Part shown: positions 1 through 7,653 of the stretch, one piece after another
Layout: the number at the start of each line of letters is the position of its first letter
Position numbering within the stretch: position 1 is the first letter of the stretch
Origin: an uncultured Solobacterium sp.
GTDB lineage: Bacteria; Bacillota_I; Bacilli_A; Erysipelotrichales; Erysipelotrichaceae
Direction of reading: 5' to 3'
Length of the DNA: 36,873 nt
Assembly (NCBI GenBank): GCA_900546285.1
Contig: URCJ01000016.1
Location: 1 to 36,873, forward strand
Notes under the pieces: model-generated
The model's input: the letters and a program-made list of their open reading frames with translations, nothing else
What the model was told of the DNA's origin: nothing
Database searches by the model: none
Position numbers and translations under genes: made by a program

Positions 1-18
1 GCACGTTGCCGGTTAGAG

Positions 19-46
19 AACTCTCGAAAGAGAGTTTTTCTTTTTG
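19..46 (+). terminator. Intrinsic terminator of an upstream gene
   Basis: A 7-bp stem (AACTCTC / GAGAGTT) with a GAAA tetraloop is followed by a T-rich tail (TTTCTTTTT). It would end a plus-strand transcript entering from outside the window. One frame of the first 16 bases ends in a TAG at 14-16, so a gene may stop just before it, but too little is visible to identify that gene. Confidence 0.8.
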
Positions 47-56
47 TCTAGAATAA

Positions 57-88
57 TAAAAGATTGTCCATCATAAGAAGGACAATCT
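57..88 (-). terminator. Intrinsic terminator after rsuA
   Basis: A perfect 9-bp inverted repeat (AGATTGTCC / GGACAATCT, arms at 61-69 and 80-88) lies 10 bases beyond the rsuA stop codon. Read on the minus strand it is followed by TTTTATTATT. It is the likely end of the rsmF-rsuA transcript. Confidence 0.75.
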
Positions 89-98
89 ATACGTATTA

Positions 99-785
99 TT
101 AGTAGTTCTTTAAATCAAAAATTTCTTCATCTGTTAAATGACGATAATCGCCTATTTCTAATCCAACTAAGTTTAAATTTTTAAATTGCACTCTTTTTAG
201 ATATGTTACCTCACATCCAATAAATTTAAACATCCTCTTTACTTGATGAAACTTTCCTTCAGAAATTGTTAAATAAGCTTTAGTATCACCCAGTATTTCT
301 AATTTTGATGGCTTAGTAATAAAATCCCCTAAATCTATTGGATTTGAAAAAACCTCTTGTGCATCATCCCTTATCTTATTATCAACTTCGACATAATATT
401 TTTTATCCACATGATTTTCTGGACTTAACAAGTCATGATTTAACTTGCCATCATTTGTTATCAAAATTAGTCCTTCAGTATCTTTATCAAGTCTACCAAC
501 TGGAACTAAATCTTTACGTTTAGTTTTAATTATATGCATAATAGTTTCTTGCTTTTTATCTTCAGTAGCACTCAAATAGCCTGCGGGTTTATTTAAAATA
601 ATATATTCATATTCAATATAATTAATTACTTTGTCATTTACTGTAATTTCATCATTTAAATTTACTTTATAGTCACTTTTCTTAATAACAATTCCATTTA
701 CTTTGATATGGCCTTTTTTAATGAGTTCTTTAACTGAAGACCTTGTTCCAACATTCATATCACTTAAATATTTATCTAGTCTCAT
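99..785 (-). CDS. rsuA: RsuA-family 16S rRNA pseudouridine synthase
   Basis: Predicted cytoplasmic enzyme that isomerises a uridine to pseudouridine in 16S rRNA (position 516 in the E. coli family member). The 228-residue protein starts with an S4 RNA-binding domain (about residues 1-50, beginning MRLDKYLSDM). The RsuA/RluB-type catalytic domain follows, with the hallmark GRLDKDTEG at 97-105; Asp100 is the expected catalytic residue. Length is normal for the family. Its ATG overlaps the rsmF stop codon as ATGA (782-785), so the two rRNA modification genes are translationally coupled. The family is certain. The exact target uridine is inferred, because RluB/RluE/RluF-type paralogues share this architecture. 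Confidence 0.9.
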   Translation of the reverse strand: MRLDKYLSDMNVGTRSSVKELIKKGHIKVNGIVIKKSDYKVNLNDEITVNDKVINYIEYEYIILNKPAGYLSATEDKKQETIMHIIKTKRKDLVPVGRLDKDTEGLILITNDGKLNHDLLSPENHVDKKYYVEVDNKIRDDAQEVFSNPIDLGDFITKPSKLEILGDTKAYLTISEGKFHQVKRMFKFIGCEVTYLKRVQFKNLNLVGLEIGDYRHLTDEEIFDLKNY

Positions 786-2083
786 CGTTTAATCCAACCT
801 TTGTCAATTTTATTCTTTAACACTCCGTTTTTTGCCTTAGCAAATCCAAGAGGACAATCATCTACACATACCAATACCATTCCATTTAAATTGGAATTAG
901 TTTCAATTGTTTCTCCTTTTAAGTATTTTTCCACTAGATTATCACTTGATTTTAAATTTAATACATTATTATATTCGTTAATTTTTAAATTCATAGCAAG
1001 TTGTTGCGAAGGTTCAAAACCATATTTTGTCTCTTTTCCTAAAAGCAATCCTGATCTCAATACTCGAATCCCTTTAGTATTTATAGGCTTTAAAAAGTAT
1101 ATGTAATCATTAATTTTTTCAAATATACCATCATAGAATCTTTTATTCAATTCATTTATAAAAGATATATCTGTTTTTGCCATTACCCGTGATTCACGTT
1201 TATGAGAATTACCATCTTTTTGTAACAAGCATACATAATGACCTTCACCTTTAATTCTATGTGGAAATAGTTTTACCCCATAACCATCATTTGCATCTTT
1301 AAAACCGTCATATTTTTCAATAGGCAACAACTTTATATTTGAATTATTATCTAATGCGTATTGAATTATTTCTTCATCTTCTCTTACATCAAAGGTACAA
1401 GTTGAATATATTAACTTGCCACCATCTTTTAACATATTAATGCAAGCTTGTATCAAACGTTTTTGTATAGGTGAAAAGTATTCACTATCTCTCTCTTTCC
1501 ACGATTCAATTAAAGCCTTATCTTTTCTAAACATTCCTTCTCCAGAACAAGGAGCATCCAATAGAATCTTGTCAAAATATTTTGGAAAATATTCTTCTAA
1601 TTCAATAATATCTTTCGCAATAACATAATAATTAGAAAACCCAGCTCTTTCTATATTTCTTAATAACGCATTAGCTCTAGAAATTGAAATATCATTAGAA
1701 ACCAACAATCCAGTATTATTTAACTTATCTAACAATTTAAGACTTTTGCCACCGGGAGCAGCACACGCGTCTAAAACTATATCTCCTTCTTCAATTGGCA
1801 AAACTTCGGCAGGCAACATCGCACTAGCTTCTTGTAAATAATACAAACCTGCATAATAATATGGATGCTTGGAAATACTCAAATCATCAAAATAAAAGCC
1901 ATCCTTACACCAAGGAACTTGTTCTAAATTATATGGAAAGATTTCTTTAAATCTATCAACAGAAATTTTACTAGTATTAACTCTCAAACTATGGATTTGA
2001 GGATTATCAAAACACGCTAAATAATCATCATATTCATCTTTTAACAGCGATTTCATCGCATTTAAATACTTATCCGGTAACAT
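782..2083 (-). CDS. rsmF: RsmF/NOL1/NOP2/Sun-family rRNA m5C methyltransferase
   Basis: Predicted S-adenosylmethionine-dependent cytosine-C5 methyltransferase acting on rRNA. The SAM-binding motif DACAAPGGKS is at 105-114. The motif IV dipeptide Pro-Cys (LDAPCSGEG, Cys179) and the motif VI Thr-Cys (STCTF, Cys229) give the two-cysteine chemistry of this family. The C-terminal part, from about residue 300, fits the PUA-like region of RsmF (GLLLGKETKYGFEPSQQLAM). The length of 433 residues matches RsmF/YebU-type proteins. It shares a 38-bp divergent promoter region with tsaE and overlaps rsuA by 4 bases. No Shine-Dalgarno sequence precedes the ATG; the -10 box lies 6 bases upstream, so the mRNA may be leaderless. 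Which rRNA cytosine is modified cannot be read from the sequence. Confidence 0.9.
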   Translation of the reverse strand: MLPDKYLNAMKSLLKDEYDDYLACFDNPQIHSLRVNTSKISVDRFKEIFPYNLEQVPWCKDGFYFDDLSISKHPYYYAGLYYLQEASAMLPAEVLPIEEGDIVLDACAAPGGKSLKLLDKLNNTGLLVSNDISISRANALLRNIERAGFSNYYVIAKDIIELEEYFPKYFDKILLDAPCSGEGMFRKDKALIESWKERDSEYFSPIQKRLIQACINMLKDGGKLIYSTCTFDVREDEEIIQYALDNNSNIKLLPIEKYDGFKDANDGYGVKLFPHRIKGEGHYVCLLQKDGNSHKRESRVMAKTDISFINELNKRFYDGIFEKINDYIYFLKPINTKGIRVLRSGLLLGKETKYGFEPSQQLAMNLKINEYNNVLNLKSSDNLVEKYLKGETIETNSNLNGMVLVCVDDCPLGFAKAKNGVLKNKIDKGWIKR

Positions 2084-2089
2084 AAAAAC

Positions 2090-2098
2090 ATTTTAACA
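2090..2098 (-). promoter_or_regulatory. Extended -10 promoter of rsmF-rsuA
   Basis: On the minus strand the sequence reads TGTTAAAAT, an extended -10 (TG-N-TAAAAT). Its last base is 6 bases before the rsmF ATG, placing the expected transcription start on the A of the start codon. No convincing -35 box is seen. Confidence 0.5.
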
Positions 2099-2105
2099 TT
2101 ACAAG

Positions 2106-2114
2106 TGCTATAAT
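2106..2114 (+). promoter_or_regulatory. Extended -10 promoter of the tsaE operon
   Basis: TGCTATAAT is a perfect extended -10 (TG-N-TATAAT). The tsaE ATG begins 8 bases after the end of the box, so transcription would start at or within one base of the ATG. No -35 match and no Shine-Dalgarno sequence are present. Confidence 0.6.
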
Positions 2115-2121
2115 TGAGTAC

Positions 2122-2553
2122 ATGTTAAGTAAAAGTGAAAAAGAAACTATCGATCTAGGATATAAGATCGGCAAAAAATTGGAAAAAGGAATGTGCATTA
2201 CTTTAGTTGGTGATTTAGCTGGAGGCAAGACTACCTTTACAAAAGGTATTGGTAAAGCACTTAATATAAAGGAGGTTATAAATTCACCAACATTCACTAT
2301 TTTAAAAATCTATGACGGTGATCTTAAACTATATCATATTGATGCCTATAGACTAGAAGGTTGCGAATATGATTTGGGTCTTGATGAATATCTTGACGAA
2401 GGAGTTATGATTGTCGAATGGCCTGTTTATTATCAAGATTACTTACCAAATGAATACTTAGAAATATCTTTTAAATATATTGATGATAATACTAGAGAAA
2501 TTACTCTTAACCCAATTGGTGAAAAATATAAGGAGCTAGTTAAAGAATGTTAA
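2122..2553 (+). CDS. tsaE: tRNA t6A biosynthesis ATPase TsaE
   Basis: ATPase of the threonylcarbamoyladenosine (t6A37) tRNA modification machinery, where it stimulates the TsaB-TsaD complex. The 143-residue length is typical. The P-loop is GDLAGGKTT at 30-38 (most homologues read GDLGAGKTT). The family blocks SPTFTILKIY and YHIDAYRL follow, then VEWP near residue 108. It is the first gene of tsaE-tsaB-rimI-tsaD, the same order as B. subtilis ydiB-ydiC-ydiD-ydiE. It overlaps tsaB by 7 bases. The next in-frame ATG is far downstream inside conserved sequence, so the start at 2122 stands although it has no ribosome binding site. Confidence 0.95.
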   Translation: MLSKSEKETIDLGYKIGKKLEKGMCITLVGDLAGGKTTFTKGIGKALNIKEVINSPTFTILKIYDGDLKLYHIDAYRLEGCEYDLGLDEYLDEGVMIVEWPVYYQDYLPNEYLEISFKYIDDNTREITLNPIGEKYKELVKEC

Positions 2554-3134
2554 CATTATGTATTGATACAGCATATAAATATTTAACTCTTGTCCTAATG
2601 GAAGACGACAAGATCATCGATTCAATCTCTTTCGAATGCTTTAAAAGGCAATCTGAAGAAGCATTTGTTTACTTAGACAAATTATTCAATGAATCAAAAG
2701 TTGATAAGAAAGATATAGATGCAATATGCATCACGAAAGGTCCTGGTTCTTATACAGGTGTTAGAATTGCAATGACCATCGCAAAAGTTTTATGTCAAGT
2801 AAAAGGAATTAAATTATATACAATTTCAACATTAAGACTATACGCTGGTAACCATGAAAAAACAATGGTGATTATGGATGCCAGAGCAAACAGAGCGTAT
2901 GTAGGCATATACGATAAGGAAAATTGTTTATTAGAAGATTGCGCAATGGAACTTAAGGATATCGACACAAAAGATTACAATGTTGTCTTAGATGGTGCCC
3001 TTATCGGTAAAGAAGACGTTGCACCAAATATTCCAGAGTGTTTCCTAGCTTGCAAAAATTTATTTGAAGAAGTTGAAAATATCAACCATTTAGCTCCTGA
3101 ATACTTAAAAGAAAGTACAGCATATTACAGATGA
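2547..3134 (+). CDS. tsaB: tRNA t6A biosynthesis protein TsaB
   Basis: Inactive ASKHA-fold paralogue of TsaD that dimerises with it in the t6A complex. The N-terminus LCIDTAYKYLTLVL is the characteristic phosphate-1 strand, and the family block KGPGSYTGVRIA lies at about residues 65-76. At 195 residues it is slightly shorter than the usual 210-240, because the C-terminal region is compact. It overlaps tsaE by 7 bases and rimI by 4 bases (ATGA), so the operon is tightly coupled. Confidence 0.93.
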   Translation: MLTLCIDTAYKYLTLVLMEDDKIIDSISFECFKRQSEEAFVYLDKLFNESKVDKKDIDAICITKGPGSYTGVRIAMTIAKVLCQVKGIKLYTISTLRLYAGNHEKTMVIMDARANRAYVGIYDKENCLLEDCAMELKDIDTKDYNVVLDGALIGKEDVAPNIPECFLACKNLFEEVENINHLAPEYLKESTAYYR

Positions 3135-3592
3135 CCTTTGAGCAACTAGATATCAAAGATCTTGATGAAGTTATCAAGATTGAAAATGAAGTATTTTCAG
3201 ACCCATGGCCTTATAAATATTTTAAAGAAGACCTAGATAATGAAAATTCTATTTATTATGCATTAAAAGATGAAGACAAAATCATTGGCTACGCTGGACT
3301 TTGGTTCATGTTTGAAAATTGCGATTTAGTAAATATTGCGATAAACAAAACATATCAAGGACAAGGCTTAGGAGAAAAACTATTAAAGTTAGTTATTAGA
3401 GAGGCTATTTTAAAAGAATGTGAATTTATGCATCTTGAAGTGCGTACAACTAATACAAAAGCCTATAATCTCTATAAAAAACTAGGCTTTATCGAAACAA
3501 GAACAAGAAAAGACTATTATGGCGAAGGCCAGGATTGTCTTGATATGGTGAAAGGATTGTTAGGATTAAATGAAGAAGATTTTAGCGATTGA
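3131..3592 (+). CDS. rimI: RimI-type GNAT N-acetyltransferase
   Basis: Acetyl-CoA-dependent N-alpha-acetyltransferase of the RimI family, which in E. coli acetylates ribosomal protein S18. The acetyl-CoA pyrophosphate-binding motif is visible as YQGQGLGEKLL (Q/RxxGxG/A type), followed by the C-terminal block LEVRTTNTKAYNLYKKLGF near residues 105-123. The length of 153 residues is normal. It sits between tsaB and tsaD, a widely conserved position, and its 3' end overlaps the tsaD start by 23 bases. The substrate in this organism is inferred. Confidence 0.9.
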   Translation: MTFEQLDIKDLDEVIKIENEVFSDPWPYKYFKEDLDNENSIYYALKDEDKIIGYAGLWFMFENCDLVNIAINKTYQGQGLGEKLLKLVIREAILKECEFMHLEVRTTNTKAYNLYKKLGFIETRTRKDYYGEGQDCLDMVKGLLGLNEEDFSD

Positions 3593-4562
3593 AAGCAGTT
3601 GTGATGAAACAGCTTGCGCGATAATTGATGAAGAATTAAATATATTGAGTAGTGTGGTAACTAGCCAAATTGATGTTCATGCTCGTTTTGGCGGTGTAAT
3701 CCCTGAAGTTGCTTCTAGAATGCATGTTGAACAAATCTCAACAATAGTAGACGAAGCACTTAAACAAGCAAATGAAAAAGTAGAAGACATGGACGCAATA
3801 GCATACACAATGGGACCGGGTTTAATTGGTTCCTTACATGTAGGCGGTATTGCTGCCAAAACATTAGCATTCTTCTACGACAAACCTTTAATTGGTGTAC
3901 ACCACCTAAAAGGTCACATTTTTATTAACGAACTACTACAACCATTAAAATATCCTTTAATGGCTCTTGTAGTAAGTGGCGGTCATACTGAACTTGTATA
4001 CATCGAAAATGAAAATAGTTTTAAGATTGTTGGTACAACATTAGATGATGCGGTAGGTGAATCATATGATAAAGTAGCTAGAGTTTTAGGACTTGAATAT
4101 CCAGGTGGACCTAAAATAGACAAACTCGCAAAAGAAGGCAAGAAGAATTATACCCTACCTAAACCTAAAGTTGATGGTCTAAACTTCTCATTCTCAGGTT
4201 TAAAGAACGCTTCCTTACAACTTGTAAATAGACTTGAAAGAAATGGCGAAGAACTAAACAGGGCTGATTTAGCATATGCCTTCCAAGAAACAGCACTAAA
4301 TTGTTTGATTGATAAAACAATTAAAGCACTTGAAGAATATCCTTGTGAGATGTTTGTAATTGCCGGTGGTGTAGCATGTAACTCTAGACTTAGAGAACTT
4401 GTTACCGAAAAAGTTAAAGGTGTAGAGGTTATTCTTCCACCACTTAAATATTGTACAGACAACGCAACAATGATCGGTGTAGCTGCATGGCATTACTATC
4501 ATAACCAAAAGTTTGTACCACTTGATACAGCATCTAAACCTTCAATGTCAATTGAGGATTAG
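3570..4562 (+). CDS. tsaD: tRNA threonylcarbamoyltransferase TsaD
   Basis: Catalytic subunit that transfers threonylcarbamoyl to A37 of ANN-decoding tRNAs. The ASKHA signature IESSCDETA is at 7-15. Metal ligands are expected at His113 and His117 (VHHLKGH), as in the family HxxxH motif. The substrate-binding block SGGHTELVYI and the late C-terminal CTDNATMIG are both present. The length of 330 residues is normal. The gene starts inside the end of rimI, and asnA follows after only 3 bases, so asnA is probably read from the same promoter at 2106. Confidence 0.96.
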   Translation: MKKILAIESSCDETACAIIDEELNILSSVVTSQIDVHARFGGVIPEVASRMHVEQISTIVDEALKQANEKVEDMDAIAYTMGPGLIGSLHVGGIAAKTLAFFYDKPLIGVHHLKGHIFINELLQPLKYPLMALVVSGGHTELVYIENENSFKIVGTTLDDAVGESYDKVARVLGLEYPGGPKIDKLAKEGKKNYTLPKPKVDGLNFSFSGLKNASLQLVNRLERNGEELNRADLAYAFQETALNCLIDKTIKALEEYPCEMFVIAGGVACNSRLRELVTEKVKGVEVILPPLKYCTDNATMIGVAAWHYYHNQKFVPLDTASKPSMSIED

Positions 4563-4565
4563 TAT

Positions 4566-5570
4566 ATGAAAACTTATTTTCCAATAGACTATAAATCAGA
4601 TATGACCTTATATGAAACCCAAGAGGCCATATCTTTAATTAAGAAGACATTTCAAAAACATTTAAGCGATGCACTTCACTTAAAAAGAGTCAGTGCACCA
4701 TTGTTTGTTGAAAGTGATTCGGGATTAAATGATGATTTAAACGGAGTAGAAAGAGCAGTAAGCTTCGATATTCCTTACGCACACAAAGATGCCAGTGTAG
4801 TTCATTCTCTTGCTAAGTGGAAACGTATGGCTTTATATAACTATGACTTCTATATGGGTAAAGGTTTATACACGGATATGAACGCTATCAGAAGAGATGA
4901 AGCATTAGACAATCTTCATTCAATTTATGTAGACCAATGGGATTGGGAAAAGATTATTGATAAGAAAGACAGAAATCTAGAAACATTAAAGAAAACTGTT
5001 AATAATATTCATAAATGTATCCTTGCTACTTTAGCTACATTAAAGATTAAATATCCTAGTATCAAGGTTCATTTGCCTGAAGATTTATACTTTATCACTA
5101 GTCAAGAACTACTTGATATGTATCCAAATTTAAGTTCTAAGGAACGTGAATATGAAATCACCAAGGAACATAAAGCGGTATTTATAATTGGTATTGGTGA
5201 TAAATTAAGCAATGGCCAAGCACATGATGGTAGAGCTCCTGACTATGATGATTGGAAACTTAATGGAGATTTAATTTATTATCATGAAGTCTTAGACTGT
5301 GCTCTTGAAATATCTTCAATGGGCATAAGAGTTGATGCTGATTCGCTTATTTATCAGCTAGAAACATCTAACCATACCGATAGAATGCGCTATAGATATC
5401 ATCAAATGATACTTAATAATGAGTTGCCATACACAATAGGTGGTGGTATCGGACAAAGTAGACTTTGTATGTTACTTATGGGCAAGGCGCATATCGGTGA
5501 AGTTCAATCTTCTTTATGGGATGAATATACACTTAAATTAGCTAAAGAAAATGGGATTATTATTTTATAA
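4566..5570 (+). CDS. asnA: Aspartate-ammonia ligase (asparagine synthetase A)
   Basis: Makes asparagine from aspartate, ammonia and ATP. The protein is related in fold to class II aminoacyl-tRNA synthetases. The 334-residue length and blocks throughout match AsnA: the N-terminal LIKKTFQKHL, the central SVVHSLAKWKRMAL, and the C-terminal GGGIGQSRLCMLLMGKAHIG, which resembles class II motif 3. It starts 3 bases after tsaD with a GAGGA ribosome binding site and is followed by the rex promoter rather than a terminator. With asnS nearby, the organism makes asparagine and charges it directly onto tRNA. Confidence 0.95.
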   Translation: MKTYFPIDYKSDMTLYETQEAISLIKKTFQKHLSDALHLKRVSAPLFVESDSGLNDDLNGVERAVSFDIPYAHKDASVVHSLAKWKRMALYNYDFYMGKGLYTDMNAIRRDEALDNLHSIYVDQWDWEKIIDKKDRNLETLKKTVNNIHKCILATLATLKIKYPSIKVHLPEDLYFITSQELLDMYPNLSSKEREYEITKEHKAVFIIGIGDKLSNGQAHDGRAPDYDDWKLNGDLIYYHEVLDCALEISSMGIRVDADSLIYQLETSNHTDRMRYRYHQMILNNELPYTIGGGIGQSRLCMLLMGKAHIGEVQSSLWDEYTLKLAKENGIIIL

Positions 5571-5588
5571 GTTAATAAAAATAAAATA

Positions 5589-5617
5589 TTCACAAATATG
5601 TTCTTTTAACATATAAT
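5589..5617 (+). promoter_or_regulatory. rex promoter with a palindrome in the spacer
   Basis: A -35 TTCACA (5 of 6 matches) and a perfect -10 TATAAT (5612-5617) are 17 bp apart, a near-ideal vegetative promoter. The spacer contains a 19-bp perfect palindrome (ATATGTT-CTTTT-AACATAT, 5596-5614), well placed to block RNA polymerase. It is a candidate operator, perhaps for Rex itself, but its 5-bp centre does not fit the usual Rex site spacing. Confidence 0.7.
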
Positions 5618-5645
5618 AGTTAGAAAAGAGAAGGTATTAAAGAAG

Positions 5646-6257
5646 ATGAAAAAAACTCCAAACGCTACTTTGAGAAGATATCCTATTTATCTTAAAGCTT
5701 TAAGAAAAATTAAAGAAGAAGGTAAAGACAAGATTATGTCTTCTGAGCTGGCAGAATATGTCAACATTAAATCAACAACTATTAGAAGAGACTTCTCTTT
5801 AATCGGTTGTTTAGGTAAACAAGGTTATGGTTACAATGTACAAGAATTAATCGACATCTTCGCAGAAGAACTAGGTGTTAATTATGATGAAAAGATTGTT
5901 CTTGTGGGCTGTGGTAACCTAGGTAAAGCCCTACTTAACTATAATAAGTGGGCCGATGTAGTTGGTGAAATCGTTTGTGCATTTGATAAAAATCCAGAAA
6001 AATGCAAGGTTAAGATTCCCGTTTACAACATTAATGAAATTAAAGAAAAAAGACCGGAAGGCTGTCGTATTGCGATACTTTGTATCTCAGAAGATGTCCA
6101 GAATACAATCGATTTACTAGCCGAAGCTGGTATTAAGGGTATTGTAGATTTTACACATGTTCACTACAATACACCAAATGGCGTTATCATTAGAAGCGTC
6201 GATGTTGTTTCAATGATTCAAGAGTTAGTCTTTGAAACAAATGCAGAGAATAAATAG
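5646..6257 (+). CDS. rex: Redox-sensing transcriptional repressor Rex
   Basis: Dimeric repressor that senses the NADH/NAD+ ratio and controls fermentation and respiration genes. The N-terminal winged helix (residues 1-75) contains the family sequence SSELAEYVNIKSTTIRRDFS. A Rossmann domain follows, with the dinucleotide motif GCGNLG at 88-93 and the domain-swap C-terminal helix at the end. The length of 203 residues is standard. It has its own promoter and probably leads the transcript rex-asnS-abcF-orf-pepM42; asnS begins 12 bases after its stop. In B. subtilis, rex also lies near the tsaEBD genes and ydiF. Confidence 0.95.
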   Translation: MKKTPNATLRRYPIYLKALRKIKEEGKDKIMSSELAEYVNIKSTTIRRDFSLIGCLGKQGYGYNVQELIDIFAEELGVNYDEKIVLVGCGNLGKALLNYNKWADVVGEIVCAFDKNPEKCKVKIPVYNINEIKEKRPEGCRIAILCISEDVQNTIDLLAEAGIKGIVDFTHVHYNTPNGVIIRSVDVVSMIQELVFETNAENK

Positions 6258-6269
6258 GGGAAAGAGATT

Positions 6270-7652
6270 ATGTTAGATTACTATACAATTAGAGAATTAT
6301 ATGAAATTTCAAACTCACCAAATCATATTGAAAGAGATCAAATTGAATATGTTGAACTTGATGGTTGGGTGAGGACAAATAGAGACTCAGGTCAAATTGG
6401 TTTTATTGAATTAAACGATGGTACTTATTTTAAGAATGCTCAAATCGTTTATCATGATGATTTAGACAACTACAATGAAGTAAGTAAGATGCTTACAGGC
6501 ACAAGCATTAAAGTTACAGGCAAATATATTTACACTCCTGACAATAAGCAACCTTTTGAACTAGTGGCAACTTGCATCGAGATTCTAGGCAAGTGTGATG
6601 ATACTTATATCCTACAAAAGAAAAGACATAGTTTTGAGTTCTTAAGAGAATATCCTCATTTAAGACCTCGTACAAATACATTCTCAGCTGTATTCAGACT
6701 TAGAAGTGTCCTTTCAATGGCAATCCACGAATTCTTCCAAAACCAAGGTTTTGTTTATGTTCATGCACCAATTATTACAGGTAACGATGCTGAGGGTGCT
6801 GGTGAAGTATTCACAGCTACAACAAGAGAAGATGGCAAGTATGATGAAGACTTCTTTGGTAAGCACGCATCTTTAACAGTATCAGGCCAATTACATGTAG
6901 AAGCATTCGCGATGGCATTTAGAGATGTTTATACTTTCGGACCTACATTTAGAGCTGAAAATTCAAACACAAAGACTCATGCTTCTGAATTCTGGATGAT
7001 TGAACCAGAAATTGCTTTTGCAGACTTAGAAGATAATATGGACTTAATTGAAGATATGATTAAGTACTGCATTGATTATTGTATGGAAAATGCACCTGAA
7101 GAAATGAAATTCTTCAACACAATGATTGATAAGACTTTATTTGATCGTTTAAATCATGTTAGAAATTCTGAATTTAGAAGAATGACTTACACAGAAGCTA
7201 TTGATATCTTATTAAAGGCTCCTGTTAAGTTTGAAAATAAAGTTGAATGGGGTATTGATTTAAATACTGAACATGAAAGATATTTATGTGAACAAGTCGT
7301 TAAGGGTCCAGTATTCTTAACTGACTATCCAAAGGATATCAAGGCCTTCTACATGCGTGCTAATGATGATGGTAAGACTGTAGCAGCTTGTGACTTGTTG
7401 GTACCTCATGTGGGCGAACTTGTTGGTGGTTCACAAAGAGAAGAACGTTTAGAATTACTAGAAAAGAGAATGGATGAACTACATATGGATAAGTCTACTC
7501 TTGACTGGTATTTAGACCTAAGAAGATATGGTGGTTGTAAGCATGCAGGTTTCGGCTTAGGCTTTGAACGTATGATGATGTATCTAAGTGGTATGGAAAA
7601 TATTAGAGATGTGCTTCCTTATCCTAGAACTCCAAAGAACTTAATTTATTAA
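6270..7652 (+). CDS. asnS: Asparaginyl-tRNA synthetase
   Basis: Class IIb synthetase that charges tRNA-Asn. The N-terminal OB-fold anticodon-binding domain (about residues 25-115) contains DGWVRTNRDSGQIGFIELND. The catalytic domain follows, with motif 2 around FGPTFRAENSNTKTHASEFW and motif 3 GFGLGFERMMMYLSGM near the end. The asparagine-type motif 2 (HASEFW) and the RTPKN C-terminus separate it from AspRS. The length of 460 residues is normal. A GGGGAAAGAG ribosome binding site precedes the ATG, and the next gene starts 1 base after the stop. Confidence 0.95.
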   Translation: MLDYYTIRELYEISNSPNHIERDQIEYVELDGWVRTNRDSGQIGFIELNDGTYFKNAQIVYHDDLDNYNEVSKMLTGTSIKVTGKYIYTPDNKQPFELVATCIEILGKCDDTYILQKKRHSFEFLREYPHLRPRTNTFSAVFRLRSVLSMAIHEFFQNQGFVYVHAPIITGNDAEGAGEVFTATTREDGKYDEDFFGKHASLTVSGQLHVEAFAMAFRDVYTFGPTFRAENSNTKTHASEFWMIEPEIAFADLEDNMDLIEDMIKYCIDYCMENAPEEMKFFNTMIDKTLFDRLNHVRNSEFRRMTYTEAIDILLKAPVKFENKVEWGIDLNTEHERYLCEQVVKGPVFLTDYPKDIKAFYMRANDDGKTVAACDLLVPHVGELVGGSQREERLELLEKRMDELHMDKSTLDWYLDLRRYGGCKHAGFGLGFERMMMYLSGMENIRDVLPYPRTPKNLIY

Positions 7653-7653
7653 T

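Noticed and set aside
801..1106. Plus-strand open frame opposite rsmF
   Set aside because: It is contained in the rsmF C-terminal domain and shows no recognisable domain or ribosome binding site.
4148..4462. Antisense open frame of 104 codons in tsaD
   Set aside because: A shadow of the strongly conserved tsaD coding sequence with no expression signals.
5589..5614. Canonical Rex binding site
   Set aside because: Only one TTCACAA half-site is found, and the palindrome has a 5-base centre instead of the spacing of known Rex operators. It is therefore kept only as a candidate variant.
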